Positions 6,177 through 9,075 of a stretch of DNA of 9,075 nucleotides are shown piece by piece. The notes beneath the pieces are model-generated. The model was given only the letters and a program-made list of their open reading frames with translations. It made no database searches and was not told the DNA's origin. Each line of letters starts with the position of its first letter. Positions within the stretch are counted from its first letter, which is position 1. The position numbers and the translations under genes are program-made. Source of the stretch: Desulfovibrionales bacterium (lineage in GTDB: Bacteria > Desulfobacterota > Desulfovibrionia > Desulfovibrionales > Desulfomicrobiaceae); contig JAAYGZ010000133.1 of the NCBI GenBank assembly GCA_012727515.1, positions 1-9,075 on the forward strand. The letters run 5' to 3'.

Positions 6177-9075
6177 ATGATGCAACGCATACCTTCTTTT
6201 GTGTATCATCTTGTCGTGTTGGCGCTGGTTTATTGTGCTGTGCACAGCCCGACCACTGCATACGCCAAGCCTGACCCAAGTACTCTTCAGCGCATTCGCC
6301 TGCAGTTAAAATGGAAGCACCAGTTCCAATTTGCAGGCTATTATGCAGCTCTTCAGCAAGGTTTCTTTCACCAGGAAGGCCTGGACGTAGAAATTATAGA
6401 AGGCCATCCTGGTCGCCATGCTGTTCAGGAACTGGAGCGCGGCAATGTGGATTATGCTGTTGATGCGCCTGCTGTTATCCTGGAACGGGCCAAAGGTGCG
6501 CCAGTGGTCGTTATTGGGGCTATTTTTCAGCACTCTCCAGACATTGTGCTGACACGGGCCAGTGACGAGCTGCTCAGCCCTCATAGTCTGCGCGGCAAGC
6601 GCATTATGAACATCAAGGAGATGACTCCGGAAATCAGCGGCATGTTTCTTAACGAAGGAGTGCCACCCAATAGCATAACCTGGCTTGACCATACCTGGAC
6701 CGTGGATGATCTCATTGCTGGCAGAGTGGACGCACAGTCAGCGTACAGCACCAATGAACCTTTTGTGCTCCAGGAACAGGGCATACGCCCGGCCTTTATT
6801 CGTCCCAGCACCTACTCAATTGATTTTTATGGAGATTGCCTTCTGACCTCAGAACAGGAGGCCCGTAATCATCCAGAGCGTGTGCAAGCTTTTTTCCGCG
6901 CCACGCAACGGGGCTGGGAATATGCCATGGCTCATCCTGAAGAAATGGCGCACTTTATTCACACAACCTACAATCCAGACAAATCCATACCCCACCTTCT
7001 CTTTGAAGCCCAGGCCATGCGCGAGCTTATTCTGCCCGATGTGGTGGAAATCGGTCACATGAACCCTGCTCGCTGGCAGCACATTATTGCCATATATACT
7101 CGCCTGGGAATGCTTTCAGGTTCTGTGGATTTACGCTCCTTCCTGTATCCCCTGTTGCGCGAAGATATATACAACGAACGCCGTAAAACTATCCAGTTCA
7201 CCCTGCTTGTCTTAGGTGGCCTGAGCATAGCAGGCAGTCTTGCAGCCTTAATTTTTATTGGCTTTACTTCCAGGTTGCGCCGCGAAGTACGTGAGCGCAC
7301 TGCGGCCCTGACTGCCAGTGAGCAGCATTTTCGAGCTTTTTTTGAACAAGCCAGCGTGGGAGTAGCCCATCTTGAAGAGCATACAGGCCGGATTATCCGC
7401 TTTAACGCTAAACTGAAAAATATGCTGCAGCGCCCGGACCTCTCCCTTTTGGGCACACCCCTGGTTGAACTGCTGTATTCGGACGATCAAAAAGAATGCG
7501 CCGATCAGTTTCAGGCCCTGAGCAGTCGCTTCAGCCATGAATTCACTGCTGAATACCGCGTTATCTTACCTGACCAGAACCTCATCTGGCTGTTGCTGAG
7601 TATCTCACTGGTGCATACCGCAGATGAAGCGTCCAATACCTTGCTGGTCATTGCCCGCGATGTGACTGAACGCAAACGCGCTGAAGAAAAGCTCAAACTG
7701 GCAGCCAAAGTCTTTGAAACCAGCATAGAAGGTATTGTCATTACTGATTCAACTGGTGCTATTGAGCAGGTTAACAAGGGCTTTACAGTTATTACAGGCT
7801 ATGAACCTCAGGACGTGTTGGGAAAAGATCCACGCATTTTAAAATCTGATCGTCATGATCCAGCCTTTTATCATGCCATGTGGAAACAGATTGCAGAGCA
7901 GGGTTTCTGGGCCGGAGAAATCTGGAACCGACGCAAAAATGGAGAACCATACCCGGAATGGCTGACCATCTCTGCTGTAAAGAATGATCACGGCCAGGTC
8001 ACACAGTATATTTCCATTTTTCATGATATTTCAGAAATTAAACGACATCAGGAAGCCTTGTCCCATCAGTCCCAGCATGATGCCCTAACCGGCCTGCCCA
8101 ATAAGCTACTGCTCATGGACCGCGTGCACATGGCTCTGGCCAGGCGTGCTCAAAAAGCAGAAAAACTGGCCCTGTTATTCTTGGACCTGGATAATTTCAA
8201 ACATATTAACGAAGCGTTAGGACATAAAGCCGGAGACGAACTTTTAATACGTCTGTCTAAACGTCTGACTCAGCAGTTACGCCCTGAAGACACCCTGGCC
8301 CGCCTGGGCGGTGACGAATTTTTGCTCCTGCTGCCGAGTGTTACGCACATAGAAGTGGCTGGCAATGTGGCGGCCCATCTGCTTGACAGCCTCCAGGAAC
8401 CATTTATTTATCAGGATGTGGAACTCTACCTGTCAGCCAGCATTGGCGTGACCATTGCTCCTGATGATGGGGACGAGGCTGACACGCTGATAAAAAATGC
8501 AGATATGGCCATGTACCGGGCCAAGCACCTGGGCCGTAACAATTATCAGTTTTTCACTCCTGAAATGGATGCCTTGGCGCATCGTCGCATTTCTCTGGAA
8601 TCCAAGCTGCGCAGGGCTATTGAACGCGAAGAATTTGAACTGCATTATCAGCCTTTGGTGGATATGAGTTCAGGCCGCATCGTGGGGGCAGAAGCCCTGG
8701 CGCGCTGGCGCCATGAAGGCAAACTTATCTCGCCAGCAGAATTTATCCCTCTGGCTGAAGATTCTGGCCTTATTATTCCGCTGGGAACCTGGGTTTTGCA
8801 AACCGCTGCCCGGCAGGCCGCAGCCTGGCAAGCAGCGGGCAACGAACTGAGTATATCGGTGAATATTTCTTCGCGCCAGTTTGCCATGCCTGATATGGAT
8901 GTCATATTGCGTACACTTTTGCGCGATAGCGCCCTGGAGCCAGGCCGGCTTTATTTTGAAATCACTGAATCCTTACTGATGACAGATATGCGCAGTGCCC
9001 AGCATATTCTGGAAAAACTGCGTGCCCAGGGCATCCACTTTTTCCTGGATGATTTTGGCACAGGGTATTCTTCAC
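6177..9075 (+). CDS. Membrane sensor: NMT1/THI5-like domain, two PAS, GGDEF, EAL (3' end outside window)
   Basis: Open for 966 codons to the window edge. A signal peptide (1-30, likely cut after AYA) leads into a periplasmic NMT1/THI5-like solute-binding domain (about 40-330; LKWKHQFQFAGYY at 44-56). One membrane span (about 341-363), PAS domains (about 382-503 and 510-625), GGDEF (about 634-790) and EAL (from about 804) follow. The diguanylate cyclase motif GGDEF at 711-715 is intact, with an RPED inhibitory site (702-705) at the usual five-residue distance. The c-di-GMP phosphodiesterase residues visible are also intact: EAL 839-841, Asn896, Glu928/Glu931 (EITE) and Asp958-Asp959 (DDFGTG). 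Both activities are therefore possible. Perhaps 80-110 residues, including the catalytic Lys, lie beyond the edge. The start is ATG at 6177 or the adjacent ATG at 6180; GAGG at 6169-6172 spaces better to the second. The family suggests binding of a thiamine-precursor pyrimidine or a similar small molecule, but the ligand is unknown. Confidence 0.93.
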   Translation, partial: MMQRIPSFVYHLVVLALVYCAVHSPTTAYAKPDPSTLQRIRLQLKWKHQFQFAGYYAALQQGFFHQEGLDVEIIEGHPGRHAVQELERGNVDYAVDAPAVILERAKGAPVVVIGAIFQHSPDIVLTRASDELLSPHSLRGKRIMNIKEMTPEISGMFLNEGVPPNSITWLDHTWTVDDLIAGRVDAQSAYSTNEPFVLQEQGIRPAFIRPSTYSIDFYGDCLLTSEQEARNHPERVQAFFRATQRGWEYAMAHPEEMAHFIHTTYNPDKSIPHLLFEAQAMRELILPDVVEIGHMNPARWQHIIAIYTRLGMLSGSVDLRSFLYPLLREDIYNERRKTIQFTLLVLGGLSIAGSLAALIFIGFTSRLRREVRERTAALTASEQHFRAFFEQASVGVAHLEEHTGRIIRFNAKLKNMLQRPDLSLLGTPLVELLYSDDQKECADQFQALSSRFSHEFTAEYRVILPDQNLIWLLLSISLVHTADEASNTLLVIARDVTERKRAEEKLKLAAKVFETSIEGIVITDSTGAIEQVNKGFTVITGYEPQDVLGKDPRILKSDRHDPAFYHAMWKQIAEQGFWAGEIWNRRKNGEPYPEWLTISAVKNDHGQVTQYISIFHDISEIKRHQEALSHQSQHDALTGLPNKLLLMDRVHMALARRAQKAEKLALLFLDLDNFKHINEALGHKAGDELLIRLSKRLTQQLRPEDTLARLGGDEFLLLLPSVTHIEVAGNVAAHLLDSLQEPFIYQDVELYLSASIGVTIAPDDGDEADTLIKNADMAMYRAKHLGRNNYQFFTPEMDALAHRRISLESKLRRAIEREEFELHYQPLVDMSSGRIVGAEALARWRHEGKLISPAEFIPLAEDSGLIIPLGTWVLQTAARQAAAWQAAGNELSISVNISSRQFAMPDMDVILRTLLRDSALEPGRLYFEITESLLMTDMRSAQHILEKLRAQGIHFFLDDFGTGYSS

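Overview
The window looks like chromosomal DNA of a Gram-negative anaerobe, most likely a Desulfovibrionales-type sulfate reducer. This is an inference from three things: a fused LutB-LutA lactate-oxidation protein paired with LutC, as in Desulfovibrio; a large periplasmic-binding-domain/PAS/GGDEF/EAL sensor; and an unusual chemoreceptor. No rRNA marker is present, so the genus cannot be fixed. All convincing genes lie on the + strand. Base composition looks even, and I see no insertion sequence, phage gene, tRNA, rRNA or CRISPR array.

Layout. 1-318 is the 3' end of htpX, a membrane zinc protease. 319-466 is a non-coding leader with an inverted repeat and a palindrome. 467-3240 is a tightly coupled two-gene unit, lutC and the fused ldhH (lldEF). 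Together they encode the LUD/iron-sulfur enzyme that oxidises L-lactate to pyruvate and passes electrons to the membrane pool. Two hairpins at 3278-3427 close this unit. 3517-5562 encodes a methyl-accepting chemotaxis protein whose periplasmic part carries a CZB-like zinc-binding signature; a strong hairpin follows it. 5734-6144 encodes a small acidic protein of unknown function. From 6177 to the window end runs a large protein, cut by the edge: signal peptide, NMT1/THI5-like binding domain, one membrane segment, two PAS domains, GGDEF and EAL.

How the genes fit together. The left half is energy metabolism (lactate oxidation) next to an envelope quality-control protease. The right half is environmental sensing: a chemoreceptor for swimming behaviour and a c-di-GMP sensor that probably sets motile or attached lifestyle. 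The three units are separated by good terminators, so they are probably independent transcripts; the small unknown gene and the c-di-GMP sensor are probably co-transcribed. The points most worth a second look are the periplasmic CZB-like metal site in the chemoreceptor, the binding-protein-like input domain of the c-di-GMP enzyme, the unknown protein in front of it, and the structured leader of the lactate genes. I found no clear evidence of a wholly new multi-gene system.
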